Shown: positions 6,726-14,485, numbered from the stretch's first letter. The stretch: 14,712 bases of DNA from Chloroflexia bacterium (GCA_013696265.1 JACCYX010000307.1:1-14712); one strand, 5' to 3'. A program made the numbers and translations. The notes: generated by a model from the letters alone, not told the origin.

Positions 6726-6772
6726 GATTCGACCGTAAAACGCTACTATCCAAACCGCGATCTGGTCGAATC
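6726..6772. repeat. 9-bp inverted repeat with 29-base spacer
   Basis: GATTCGACC (6726-6734) and GGTCGAATC (6764-6772) are perfect complements. The repeat lies 37 bases past the stop of the minus-strand PD40-like gene. There is no T tract, so it is not a standard terminator. It could be an mRNA 3' stem or an end of a decayed element. Confidence 0.4.
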
Positions 6773-6808
6773 TGTCGTCCGCCCGGATGCCACTTCGCCC
6801 CTGGTGAG

Positions 6809-7597
6809 TCAGGAAAACATGTCGAGCGAGACGGGGGCGACCCAAATGCCCTCTTCGTTCTCGAAGTAGAGCCGTGAGCCGTCCTTCGTCCAGCCCGCCC
6901 AGGGCCGCAGGCCGGTGCCGCGATAGATCGGCAACACCTGGTCCGAATCGCCATAGACCAGCGCCTGGATCTCCCAGTCCCCGGCCACGTACGTGGCGAG
7001 TTCCGGGTTCTGGAAGCAGGCGATGAACGCCGCGTTCGGCGATACGCCGTCGCAGGATCCGGGGGAAACCTCCCAGGCTCCAGTTTCCCAATCACCCGGT
7101 ATGTTGGATGGCCAAGGGTCGCTTGACGGCATGGCGGCGATGTCGAGCGTCTCGACATTCACCAGCACGCTCTCAATTTCCTCCGGGTCGCGCGTGTCCT
7201 GGAAGAGGACATGCGCTCCGTCATCCGAAGCCGAAAAGAAGTCGAACTCACGCAGCGGCAACTCGACCGAGCGATCGCTGTCGAGGGCCCGCAGCGCGAC
7301 GCGGTCGCCCGTAGAATCGGCCAGGAACGCCGCGTGAAAGCGACGCTCGTCGCGGCCGGTTTCGCTGGTGGCCCGGATCGGCGGCACGATCAGCGACAGG
7401 TCGTTGCCGGCGCCGGCCAGTTGCTCGATGTCGCCGCCCGGCACCAGGTTCGCCCGATGTGCCAGGTCGAGCCGCAAGTCGCCATTGAGGATGAACGGCG
7501 TCAGCACGAGCACCATGACCGCGGCGGCGATCAGGAAGATCCGCCTGAAGCGGCGCTGCGTCGAGCGGTCAAGGTGGCCGCGCGAAACGCCGCTCAC
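6809..7597 (-). CDS. membrane-anchored extracytoplasmic TolB/PD40-like protein
   Basis: A 262-residue protein. After a basic N-terminus (RRFRR, 15-19), residues 20-37 form one membrane segment (IFLIAAAVMVLVLTPFIL), so the remaining 225 residues lie outside the membrane. The outer part is beta-rich and includes at least two stretches in the TolB/WD40-like (PD40) style: FFSASDDGAHVLFQD (120-134) and WAGWTKDGSRLYFENEEG (233-250). This length allows only a partial propeller or a few blades, and I do not recognise a specific family. C182 and C194 could pair. The start is GTG 7597, 27 bases after the stop of the 83-residue gene, so the two are probably one operon. The role is unknown; a sensor or structural surface protein is possible. 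Confidence 0.65.
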   Translation of the reverse strand: MSGVSRGHLDRSTQRRFRRIFLIAAAVMVLVLTPFILNGDLRLDLAHRANLVPGGDIEQLAGAGNDLSLIVPPIRATSETGRDERRFHAAFLADSTGDRVALRALDSDRSVELPLREFDFFSASDDGAHVLFQDTRDPEEIESVLVNVETLDIAAMPSSDPWPSNIPGDWETGAWEVSPGSCDGVSPNAAFIACFQNPELATYVAGDWEIQALVYGDSDQVLPIYRGTGLRPWAGWTKDGSRLYFENEEGIWVAPVSLDMFS

Positions 7598-7624
7598 CGG
7601 GCGCCCCGCGCCGTGGGGCCGGGA

Positions 7625-7876
7625 TTATGGATTTTCTGGCTCATCGCTGTCGCCATCGTCCTGCCCGGCCTCGTCGTCCGTGTCCTCGAGCACGTAATCG
7701 CCGCTGGCGATGACGTGCAGGTCGCTCAGGGCATCGAAGACCCCGAAGGTGAGGTCTTCGAACGCCACGTCGCCCCGGACGTAGGCCACGAAGGCATCCG
7801 TGAGTTCTTCGCCGATCTCCCGCGCGAGCTGTTCCTGCTCGTCGGCCTGGTCTGCCGTGGATGGACTGTCGGTCAT
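7625..7876 (-). CDS. small acidic hypothetical protein
   Basis: An 83-residue protein of unknown family. The first 25 residues are polar and acidic (TADQADEQEQLAREIGEELTDAF), followed by an amphipathic part (FVAYVRGDVAFEDLTFGVFDALSDLHVIA). The last 20 residues are almost all Asp, Glu, Gly and Ser and are probably disordered. There is no signal peptide or membrane segment. The start at 7876 is chosen because GGAG lies six bases upstream; the frame is open to 8200, but the extra part has no protein-like character and includes an upstream region expected to carry promoters. It leads a likely two-gene operon with the PD40-like membrane protein and is divergent from the GT-C pair. Confidence 0.65.
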   Translation of the reverse strand: MTDSPSTADQADEQEQLAREIGEELTDAFVAYVRGDVAFEDLTFGVFDALSDLHVIASGDYVLEDTDDEAGQDDGDSDEPENP

Positions 7877-8181
7877 GCGTTGCTCCGTGCTCTCTCGTCG
7901 GTTACAGGCTACGGCGAACCGGTTTCCGGCACTCGCCAAATCGACGCTAATCCTAGCAGACGGATCGAAACCCTTCGGGGGCCCGGATCGTTTGGTTCCA
8001 CGAAGGAGTTTGCCTGATCTCTTTTCCCGAGACACGCTAAACTCTGTGCGGAGATGCGCCGGGCATAGTATCCTCGAAACGAGAAGCCGGATTTGCGCCA
8101 TACTTTTTCGTCGAACGAGCGCATTCAGGAGCGGTTCCCGCGCGTGCGCCAAATGACCAGCCGATCCTGGAGACGCTTTCT
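7877..8181. other. divergent intergenic region
   Basis: These 305 bases separate the minus-strand operon from the plus-strand GT-C pair and should hold both promoters. I see no strong sigma70 pair. Weak -10-like sequences exist (TAGTAT near 8068-8073 on the plus strand), but none has a matching -35 box. No gene or clear repeat is visible apart from GGAG (8169-8172), the ribosome-binding site of the following GTG start. Confidence 0.4.
7883..7886 (-). promoter_or_regulatory. Shine-Dalgarno site fixing the start of the acidic protein gene
   Basis: GGAG on the complement, six bases before ATG 7876. It supports the 83-residue reading over the 191-residue extension. Confidence 0.6.
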
Positions 8182-10587
8182 GTGGTATCAGGCAACCCAA
8201 CTACGGTCCACCCCGCGAGCGTCGAGACGGCCTACCCTGGAAACGGCATCCGTGCGTCGAGCGCCGTGCGCCAGCGGGGCATATCGGTCGAAGGCGCGCT
8301 TTGGGGTGTCCTGCTGATCATCGCCGCAGTTACCCGGTTCTGGAACCTCGACTATCGCACGCTGCACCACGACGAGTCGATCCATACCTACTACTCGTGG
8401 TTTTTCGCCGCCGGCGACATTCCCTACCGGCACGATCCCCTCTCGCACGGACCGTTCCTGTTCCACGCCAACGCCCTGGTCTACTTCCTGCTCGGCGACA
8501 GCGACGCCTCCTCTCGTTTCCTGCCGGCGCTGACCGGCGTGCTGCTGGTGGCAGCCCCCTGGCTCCTGCGGGGCGCCCGTTTTCTTGGTCGGTGGGGAGC
8601 GCTGGCGGCGGGGTTCATGCTGCTGATCTCGCCCTCGTTTCTCTACTACACCCGCTACATACGGCACGATCCGTACACCTGCCTCGGCGCGATCGCGCTC
8701 TGCATCGCCATCTTCCGCTACCTGGAGAACCCGCAACGTCGATGGATGCTGCTGTCGTTCGTGTCGGTCGCCTTCATGCTGACCAACCACGAGATCGTCT
8801 TCGCCATCCTGCTCGCATTCGTCGGCGTCATCTTCGGGACGCTGCTGCTCGGCTCGCTGCGACCCCTGATTCCGGTCTGCCTCGGCACGGTGGGCGCGGC
8901 GATCCTGCTTGTCGTCGCCCGAAACGTCTTCGGCTGGGGACCGCTGCCCCTTATTCCGTGGCGTAGCCCAACACCCGCGCAGCAATCCGCCTACTACCGG
9001 GACCTGCTCACGCACCCGTTCGTGATCGGCGCCCTGATGATCGGCGTGCTCTTCATCGTCGCTTCAGCCTCGACGATGCGGATTTCGGCGCGCGAACGGG
9101 CCGGGACCGACGGCTACCTTCCGGCGATCTTCGGGCAAGGGCCTGAGGGATCACTGGAACGAGGCGTGCTGAACGCCTTGCGCGATCCCGCCGGGCTGGC
9201 GATCGGCTCGGTGGCGGCGCTCTTCATTTTCTTCGGCCTCTTCACCACCCTCTTCACGAACCTCGACGGCATTGCGACCTCCACCTACGCCACCGACGGC
9301 ACGCTCCTCTACTGGCTGGGCCAGCACGATGAGCGTCGCGGGAACCAGCCCTGGTTCTATTTCATCACCGAATCGTTCCAGTACGAGTGGCTGGCGATTT
9401 TCCTTTGTACCGCCGCCTGCGTCATGATCTCCGGCCACCTGCTCCGGGCCGCGCTGGGCAGGGGAATGGACCGACGCCTGCTGTTCTCCGCCTTCCTGCT
9501 GGTCTGGTTTGGATTCCTGTTCGGCGTCCTGTCCTGGGCCGGAGAAAAAATGCCGTGGCTGATCATGCACTTCCTGTTGCCAGCTATCCTCCTCGGCGCC
9601 CTCCTCGTCGATGAAATCGTGGTGGGCGCGCTGAACTGGTACCGGGCGCGGCGCGGTGGCATCCTCGGCTTCAGCGAACGGCAGTTCGGCCTGGGCCTGC
9701 TCGTCGCGCTGGTGCTGGTCGCCGCCGCCTGGTTCTTCGAAGCATCCCGGTTGACCTACGGCACATATCCATCCGCCGGCGCCGGGTTCGGGGCGCGGGA
9801 AGTGACCGGCTGGGCCCTCGATGAGTGGTGGCTGCTGGCCGCCATCCCGCTCCTGGGATTGCTGCTGGTGGGGCTCGCGGCGATCCTGGCGGGGGTGCGG
9901 CGCACGGCCTACATCACGGTCACGGCGGCCGTGATCGTGATGAGCCTGTATCAGGTCCACGCCGGCTTCAGGTTGGCGTTCCTGGAAGGCGACATCGCCC
10001 GCGACACGCTGATCTACAACACCACCACCCCGGACATAAAGCGGATGGACGACGAGTTGACCGAACTGTCGTACCTGGCCTACGGCGACGACCGCCTCGA
10101 AATCGGCTACGACGATTGCGCCGCCTGGCCCCTGACCTGGTACTTCCGCGACAATCCCGGCGCCCGACGGCTCAACCAGGCGGAGGTGGCCACCGGCACT
10201 GGCCTGCCGGCGGTGCTGATTGGCGTGCCGCCCGCCTGGGACGGCGACTGCTACATGCCGGACGAACTCGAAGGCTACACGTCGCAGACGTACGTCCTGA
10301 GATGGCATGAACTCGAGAGCGTGATCTATCGCAACTTCGCGATCGCGCCTGAGTTGAACCCGGCCAGTTCAGCCTGGGGCGTCGAGTCGAACCCGCACGG
10401 CGTTTCGGCGATCGCGGAATCGGTCTGGAGCAGCATCATGACCCAGACCACGCCGGAAGGCGAGCAGCGGTTGTTCCGGTTGCTCTTCTTCCGGGAGCTG
10501 CCCGGCGGTTTGAACGGCTACCGATACAAGATCTACATCCGCAACGATCTCCTGCCCACCTACAACGACCTACGGTATGGCGAGTAA
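8182..10587 (+). CDS. Agl23-like (TIGR03663) GT-C family membrane protein
   Basis: This 801-residue polytopic protein belongs to the family annotated as flippase activity-associated protein Agl23, a GT-C relative of dolichyl-phosphate-mannose mannosyltransferases. The first membrane segment (40-52) is followed by LDYRTLHHDESIHTYYS, whose D64-E65 is the invariant DE pair. LSHGP (87-91) supplies the invariant HGP. Invariant-type arginines occur at R112 and in YYTRYIRHD (R158, R161). About a dozen membrane segments run to residue ~593. Residues ~595-801 form a soluble domain, expected outside the membrane, with WPLTWYFRD (649-657) and RLLFFREL (766-773). It probably transfers a sugar from a lipid carrier, or helps lipid-linked glycan export; the exact reaction is unknown. 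The start is GTG, with GGAG nine bases upstream. The second GT-C gene follows after 83 bases. Confidence 0.85.
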   Translation: MVSGNPTTVHPASVETAYPGNGIRASSAVRQRGISVEGALWGVLLIIAAVTRFWNLDYRTLHHDESIHTYYSWFFAAGDIPYRHDPLSHGPFLFHANALVYFLLGDSDASSRFLPALTGVLLVAAPWLLRGARFLGRWGALAAGFMLLISPSFLYYTRYIRHDPYTCLGAIALCIAIFRYLENPQRRWMLLSFVSVAFMLTNHEIVFAILLAFVGVIFGTLLLGSLRPLIPVCLGTVGAAILLVVARNVFGWGPLPLIPWRSPTPAQQSAYYRDLLTHPFVIGALMIGVLFIVASASTMRISARERAGTDGYLPAIFGQGPEGSLERGVLNALRDPAGLAIGSVAALFIFFGLFTTLFTNLDGIATSTYATDGTLLYWLGQHDERRGNQPWFYFITESFQYEWLAIFLCTAACVMISGHLLRAALGRGMDRRLLFSAFLLVWFGFLFGVLSWAGEKMPWLIMHFLLPAILLGALLVDEIVVGALNWYRARRGGILGFSERQFGLGLLVALVLVAAAWFFEASRLTYGTYPSAGAGFGAREVTGWALDEWWLLAAIPLLGLLLVGLAAILAGVRRTAYITVTAAVIVMSLYQVHAGFRLAFLEGDIARDTLIYNTTTPDIKRMDDELTELSYLAYGDDRLEIGYDDCAAWPLTWYFRDNPGARRLNQAEVATGTGLPAVLIGVPPAWDGDCYMPDELEGYTSQTYVLRWHELESVIYRNFAIAPELNPASSAWGVESNPHGVSAIAESVWSSIMTQTTPEGEQRLFRLLFFRELPGGLNGYRYKIYIRNDLLPTYNDLRYGE

Positions 10588-10656
10588 GGGCATGACGAGC
10601 CATTGGAAATCTTCCGGCGCGGCGACCGCCCCGGATTCACTGATCCCTGGGATGAC

Positions 10657-10663
10657 GGAAGGA
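10657..10663 (+). promoter_or_regulatory. Shine-Dalgarno site for the GTG start of the GT-C/NHL gene
   Basis: GGAAGGA, seven bases before GTG 10671. This is the best ribosome-binding site in the pair and supports the GTG start. Confidence 0.75.
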
Positions 10664-10670
10664 CGACGCG

Positions 10671-13628
10671 GTGACCGCAACTGACGCGGCGAACAATCGG
10701 ACGACAACGGAAGTCCTTGAGGGCACGGAGCCCGTCGAGCGGCCGCTGGCGAGTCCGCTTGACGGACGGCTTGACCTGGCCAGACTCGGCTGGTTCGGCG
10801 TCGCTTCGGCGGTCGTCTTCCTGATCGCGCTCGGTCTTCGGTTCGTTCAGCTCGACACGTACGTGATGACCCCACGTGAGGGCGAATGGGCTTACGATGC
10901 CTGGTCGCTCTACACCGGCCAGCCGATGCCGGCGGGTCAGGAGTTGCCGCTCGTTTCGCCGCTCTACCTGCTCCTCCAAGCCGGCACGTTTTTCCTGTTC
11001 GGCGTGACGGACGCGATCGCCCGGTCGCTGCCCGTGATCGCCGGTCTTGGGATCGTGGCGTTGACCTTCGCGTTCCGGCCGATCCTCTCCCGCACCGCCG
11101 TGATCGGCATGGCCTTGCTGGCGGCGATCGCCCCGACGCTCGTGTTCGCCTCGCGGACGATCGATCCGGCTATCCTCATCGCGTTCTTCGCGCTGCTGGC
11201 AATCGCCAGCGTGTTGCGGGCAGGCCAATCGGCGGGAGGACGGTCCGCGACCACCTGGGCCGGAATCTTTGGGGCCTCGGTCGGCGCGATGCTTGCCTCG
11301 GGACCAGAAGGCGTCTCAGCGACGATCGCGATCACGGTCGCCTTGGCCGCGGGGGCAATGAGCGATGGCCACACCGGCCCGGTCACGGGCGGCATCCGGG
11401 CGATCGGCGATTCGGCGACCGCGATGATGACGGCTCTTGCCGGATTCGTGGTGATTTCGCTGCTCGTGTTTACGCGGTTGCTCTCCAACGCCGGGGCGCT
11501 GGAGGGGTTTCTTGCGACCTTCAGCGACTGGGGGCGCATGATGGCGACCCAGACCTCGACCACGCCAACCCAGTTCTTCTTCTACGCCACGCTGCTCTAC
11601 GAGTTTCTGGCGGTGATCTTCGCCGTGGTGGCGCTCGTGACCGCGTCGCGGCCGGACAACGAGGCGGCGCGGGCGCGGACCCTGCATCCAACCCTCTTCC
11701 TGGTCTGGTTCCTGACGGCGCTGGTGTTGCACAGCCTGGCGTCGGGACGACAGCCGGACCAGGCGGTGCTGGTGACGTTGCCGCTGGTGCTGCTGGGCGG
11801 CATCGGGCTCGGCCGGCTCTTCGACCGCATCCCCTGGCGATCGCTCGTCACCACGCGGGACGGCCTGCTGCTGGCGGTCATGTTCGGCCTTTTCTTCGGG
11901 ATCGTCGGGGTGGTGACGCTGATCGCCCGCGCCAACGACCCGAGTCAGGCCGTCAACTCGCCCTACCTGCGCGCGCTGTTCGTGCTGGTGATCGTCATCC
12001 TGCCCCTGGGATTCCTCATCGCCCGGGAATCGTCCCATCCCCGCTATCCACGATACGCCGGGTGGACGGCGCTGCTCGTGGTGGCGGTGCTACTCGGCGC
12101 CTACACGGTCCGGAGCGCCACGCAGTTGGCTTGGGAGCGGGCGGATACCGGCACGGAGCTGGTCGCCCAACGGGTGCCGACCGAGGGGGTCCGCGGCTTC
12201 GTCGACCAGACCCTGCGCCTCTCCCGCGACCTGTCGCTGGCTGAGGTGTCGAACGTGGACAACACCGGCAGCTTCGGCATTTCCATCGCCGTCGACCCGT
12301 CCGTCGAATGGCCGTACGTCTGGTATTTCCGTGACTTCCCGGACCTGCGCGTGGCCACCCCGGCGGGCTGGGGCGACGCGGACATGGTGATCGCGCCAAC
12401 GACGGAGGGGATGGAGGACGCAAACTACATCACGCAATCGCGCGTTTGGCTCAACCGAACCCCGACGACGTACGAAGACCTCAGCCTGGGTACCGTGCTG
12501 TCGAAGGTGGTGTCGCCGGACGAGTGGTATGACGGCTTTCGGTACCTCTTCTTCCGCGAGTTGGAGTTACCGCCGAGCGATGAGCAGATCGGCATCGGCT
12601 ACACCTTCCGGCTCAGCAACCAAATGGACCCGAGCGCCGGGCCGTTCGATCTCCAGACCGGCCAATCGCTTGGACCGGGCGCCGCGCTCGGCCAGCTCAA
12701 TGCCCCAACCGGAATCGCGCTTTCGAACGATGGGCAGGTTATCTACGTCGTCGATTCGGGCAACCAGCGGATCCAGCGTTTCGAGCGAAATGGGACCTTC
12801 ATCGGGTCGTGGAGCGCCGAGGACGACCAGCGGATCGGCCTGGGCTGGTTCGATCCGGCCGGCCAGGGCGCCAGCGACGTCGTCATCGGCCCGGACGACC
12901 TGATCTACGTGGCGGACACCTGGAATCACCGGATCATGATCCTCGATGCCGATGGACTGCTGGTCCGGGAATTGGGACGGTCGGGAGAACTCACCGACGC
13001 CGGCGACATCCCCGATCCCACCGTCTCCCCCGGCTTCTTCTACGGTCCGCGGAGCGTCGCGATCACGGAGGATGAAATCTTCGTGACGGACACCGGCAAC
13101 GAACGGGTCCAGGTCTTCGCCTCGGACGGAACGTTCCTGCGCGCCTTCGGCGGCCACGGCGCGGAGCCCGGCAAGCTGCTCGAACCGGTCGGAATCGCGA
13201 TCGGGCCGGACGGCAACGTCTACGTCGCGGACACCGGCAACCTGCGGATTAGCGTCTTCGCCCAGGACGGTACGCCAGTGACCCAAATCCCGGTCCCGGG
13301 CTGGGAGGGGCAAGCCAGCCAGCAGAACTATCTCCGGTTCGATGCCAACGGCGTTCTCTACCTGACCTCGCCCGGTTCCGGCACCGTGCAGGCATTCAAC
13401 GGAACCGATTTCGTTACGATCCAGGGCGGTGAGGCCGGTGGCGCGATCGTGGCCCCGGTCGGCCTGGCGATAGGGGCCGACAACCAGATGCATGTCTCCG
13501 AGACCACGACGAGCCAGGTGACCGAGTTCCCGATCGTGCTGCCGGAGGGCTTTGCAAGTGGTTCCGGCGGCGCGCCCGTGGCCACGCCCGAACCGACGCT
13601 ACCCGGAACCCCGCCAGCGGTGGGGTGA
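10671..13628 (+). CDS. GT-C-like membrane protein fused to a C-terminal NHL six-bladed propeller
   Basis: A 985-residue protein in three parts. Residues ~42-481 hold about a dozen membrane segments in GT-C order. The first outer loop reads LDTYVMTPREGEWAYDAWSLY, aligned with the DE loop of the preceding protein, but with EGE in place of DE and VSP where HGP is expected. Residues ~482-665 are an outer domain with WPYVWYFRD (547-555) and RYLFFREL (624-631), matching the neighbour. Residues 676-~960 contain six NHL-type blades. Clear ones are VVDSGNQRIQRF, VADTWNHRIMIL, VTDTGNERVQVF and VADTGNLRISVF; the last two are weaker. The tail is Pro/Thr-rich. NHL propellers bind proteins, glycans or RNA; an outer glycan or protein contact is likely here. 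The altered active-site loop suggests an accessory rather than catalytic role. It is probably co-transcribed with the preceding gene. Confidence 0.85.
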   Translation: MTATDAANNRTTTEVLEGTEPVERPLASPLDGRLDLARLGWFGVASAVVFLIALGLRFVQLDTYVMTPREGEWAYDAWSLYTGQPMPAGQELPLVSPLYLLLQAGTFFLFGVTDAIARSLPVIAGLGIVALTFAFRPILSRTAVIGMALLAAIAPTLVFASRTIDPAILIAFFALLAIASVLRAGQSAGGRSATTWAGIFGASVGAMLASGPEGVSATIAITVALAAGAMSDGHTGPVTGGIRAIGDSATAMMTALAGFVVISLLVFTRLLSNAGALEGFLATFSDWGRMMATQTSTTPTQFFFYATLLYEFLAVIFAVVALVTASRPDNEAARARTLHPTLFLVWFLTALVLHSLASGRQPDQAVLVTLPLVLLGGIGLGRLFDRIPWRSLVTTRDGLLLAVMFGLFFGIVGVVTLIARANDPSQAVNSPYLRALFVLVIVILPLGFLIARESSHPRYPRYAGWTALLVVAVLLGAYTVRSATQLAWERADTGTELVAQRVPTEGVRGFVDQTLRLSRDLSLAEVSNVDNTGSFGISIAVDPSVEWPYVWYFRDFPDLRVATPAGWGDADMVIAPTTEGMEDANYITQSRVWLNRTPTTYEDLSLGTVLSKVVSPDEWYDGFRYLFFRELELPPSDEQIGIGYTFRLSNQMDPSAGPFDLQTGQSLGPGAALGQLNAPTGIALSNDGQVIYVVDSGNQRIQRFERNGTFIGSWSAEDDQRIGLGWFDPAGQGASDVVIGPDDLIYVADTWNHRIMILDADGLLVRELGRSGELTDAGDIPDPTVSPGFFYGPRSVAITEDEIFVTDTGNERVQVFASDGTFLRAFGGHGAEPGKLLEPVGIAIGPDGNVYVADTGNLRISVFAQDGTPVTQIPVPGWEGQASQQNYLRFDANGVLYLTSPGSGTVQAFNGTDFVTIQGGEAGGAIVAPVGLAIGADNQMHVSETTTSQVTEFPIVLPEGFASGSGGAPVATPEPTLPGTPPAVG

Positions 13629-13638
13629 AGTGTCCATG

Positions 13639-13668
13639 TTGTCATTCCTCGCAAGCTCGGAATGACAA
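13639..13668. repeat. perfect 10-bp palindromic repeat between convergent genes
   Basis: TTGTCATTCC, ten-base loop TCGCAAGCTC, GGAATGACAA. It begins ten bases past the stop of the GT-C/NHL gene and lies 41 bases before the stop of the DUF503 gene. Neither side has a T tract, so it is not a canonical intrinsic terminator, although it could still act as a two-way mRNA end. On the complement it reads GTCATTCCGAGC...GCGAGGAATGAC, a style of palindrome I know as a dispersed intergenic repeat in many bacteria. Confidence 0.65.
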
Positions 13669-13709
13669 TCGGCCTTGGGCGCTGCACTCGGGAAGCTGCG
13701 ACGAATGCG

Positions 13710-14012
13710 TCAGCCGTCGAAGCTGAACAGCTCGATCTCGACCTCGCCGAGGTAGGCCAGGTCGAGCGACCGCTCGATGAAGGCGACCACGTTCGAGAGC
13801 ATGGCGTTCGCGTGCGATGCGTCGTTCGAGACGACCACCACACCAAACGTCCCCGTGCGCATGTCGTCGAGCGTCTCGATCTCGGCGATGGCCGCGTTGA
13901 ACTGGTTCTGCACGCGCCTGCCGACCGATTTCATTTCGCCACGTTTCTCCTTGATCGAGAAGGTGCTCTCGAACAGGATCGTCACCCTGGCACGGCCGAT
14001 GGTGGCGCTCAC
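13710..14012 (-). CDS. DUF503 (YlxP-like) protein
   Basis: A 100-residue protein matching DUF503, typified by B. subtilis YlxP. It shows an opening strand (RARVTILFESTFSIKEKRGEMKSV; the SLKEKR-type motif is the family hallmark), RVQNQFNAAIAEIETLDDMRTGTFGVVVVSND (helix then strand) and a final helix and strand ending VEIELFSF. YlxP-like proteins often sit near infB/rbfA and are suspected to act in ribosome or RNA metabolism, but no biochemical role is established to my knowledge. The start is GTG 14012; its GTG overlaps the TGA of the upstream gene (GTGA), and GGAGG lies ten bases upstream. This indicates translational coupling with the 158-residue protein. The longer open frame upstream is only the out-of-frame shadow of that gene. 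Confidence 0.85.
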   Translation of the reverse strand: MSATIGRARVTILFESTFSIKEKRGEMKSVGRRVQNQFNAAIAEIETLDDMRTGTFGVVVVSNDASHANAMLSNVVAFIERSLDLAYLGEVEIELFSFDG

Positions 14013-14485
14013 GCTGGTCCCGCCTCCAGCTGTATCGTGTCGTCCGGCCCAGAAGTCCACGAAAGTGACCCGCCCAGCCGCGCGGCCAGGTCCTCCCCGA
14101 TCCGGAACAGGTGGTGCATGCGGTCTGGCGCGATACCGAGGGCGTCCGCCAGGTGAACGTTGGGCAGATTGGCGATGGTCACTGAAGATGGGACATGCTC
14201 GAATCGCGCCTCGACGGCCACGGCGCCGAATGCCTGGTAGTTGGTGACCAGCGCGTAGAGGATGTCGGCCGGTTCCCATTTATCGTCGGTGTCCCAGCCG
14301 CGGATAAAGGTGGCGGCCAAACTTTTTCGCCACGCATCGAGACGTTGGCTGTCCGACGCCAGCGCCTCGGCGGTGCCGAGGAAGAGCGCCTGGGCGTTGA
14401 TCTGAGCCTGCTCCAGGAGATCTTCAGCGGAGTATTCCTCCGCGTCCGTGGCGTCGTCCGCGATATCGCCGATTCGATCGGTCAT
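14009..14485 (-). CDS. hypothetical protein coupled to DUF503
   Basis: A 158-residue cytoplasmic protein that I do not recognise. The first 20 residues are acidic (DIADDATDAEEYSAED). Residues 21-60 look helical (DLLEQAQINAQALFLGTAEALA, then DAWRKSLAATFIRGW). Residues 71-95 are predicted helix or strand (EPADILYALVTNYQAFGAVAVEARF). A region PNVHLADALGIAPDRMHHLFRIGEDLAARLGG (109-139) resembles a helix-turn-helix-like helical pair, but the match is too weak to call. The start ATG 14485 follows AAGGA by six bases. The stop overlaps the GTG of the DUF503 gene, so the two products are made together and may share a pathway. A -10-like TATGCT (14511-14506 on the complement) lies 20 bases upstream without a clear -35 box. 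Confidence 0.7.
   Translation of the reverse strand: MTDRIGDIADDATDAEEYSAEDLLEQAQINAQALFLGTAEALASDSQRLDAWRKSLAATFIRGWDTDDKWEPADILYALVTNYQAFGAVAVEARFEHVPSSVTIANLPNVHLADALGIAPDRMHHLFRIGEDLAARLGGSLSWTSGPDDTIQLEAGPA

Larger units (their letters stand above)
6327..6808. other. 482-base gene-poor region with inverted repeats
   Basis: No convincing gene on either strand. The open frames (plus 6436-6738, minus 6451-7158) are rich in Arg, Cys and Pro and lack domain features or good ribosome-binding sites. The stretch carries an 8-bp dyad at 6476-6499, a TGTG-CT-CACA palindrome at 6514-6523, a perfect palindrome CTGGCTAGCCAG at 6613-6624 and a 9-bp inverted repeat at 6726-6772. It separates two minus-strand genes, so it must hold the promoter of the PH-like gene. 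It may also be an old insertion or an untranslated RNA, and nothing visible decides this. Confidence 0.4.

Noticed and set aside
6436..6738. 100-residue plus-strand and overlapping minus-strand frames in the gene-poor region
   Set aside because: There is no ribosome-binding site, no domain, and the composition is unusual (Cys, Arg, His); they are probably not coding.
9151..10308. 385-residue minus-strand open frame opposite the Agl23-like gene
   Set aside because: It is a shadow rich in Gln, Glu, Gly and His, while the plus strand encodes a clear family member.
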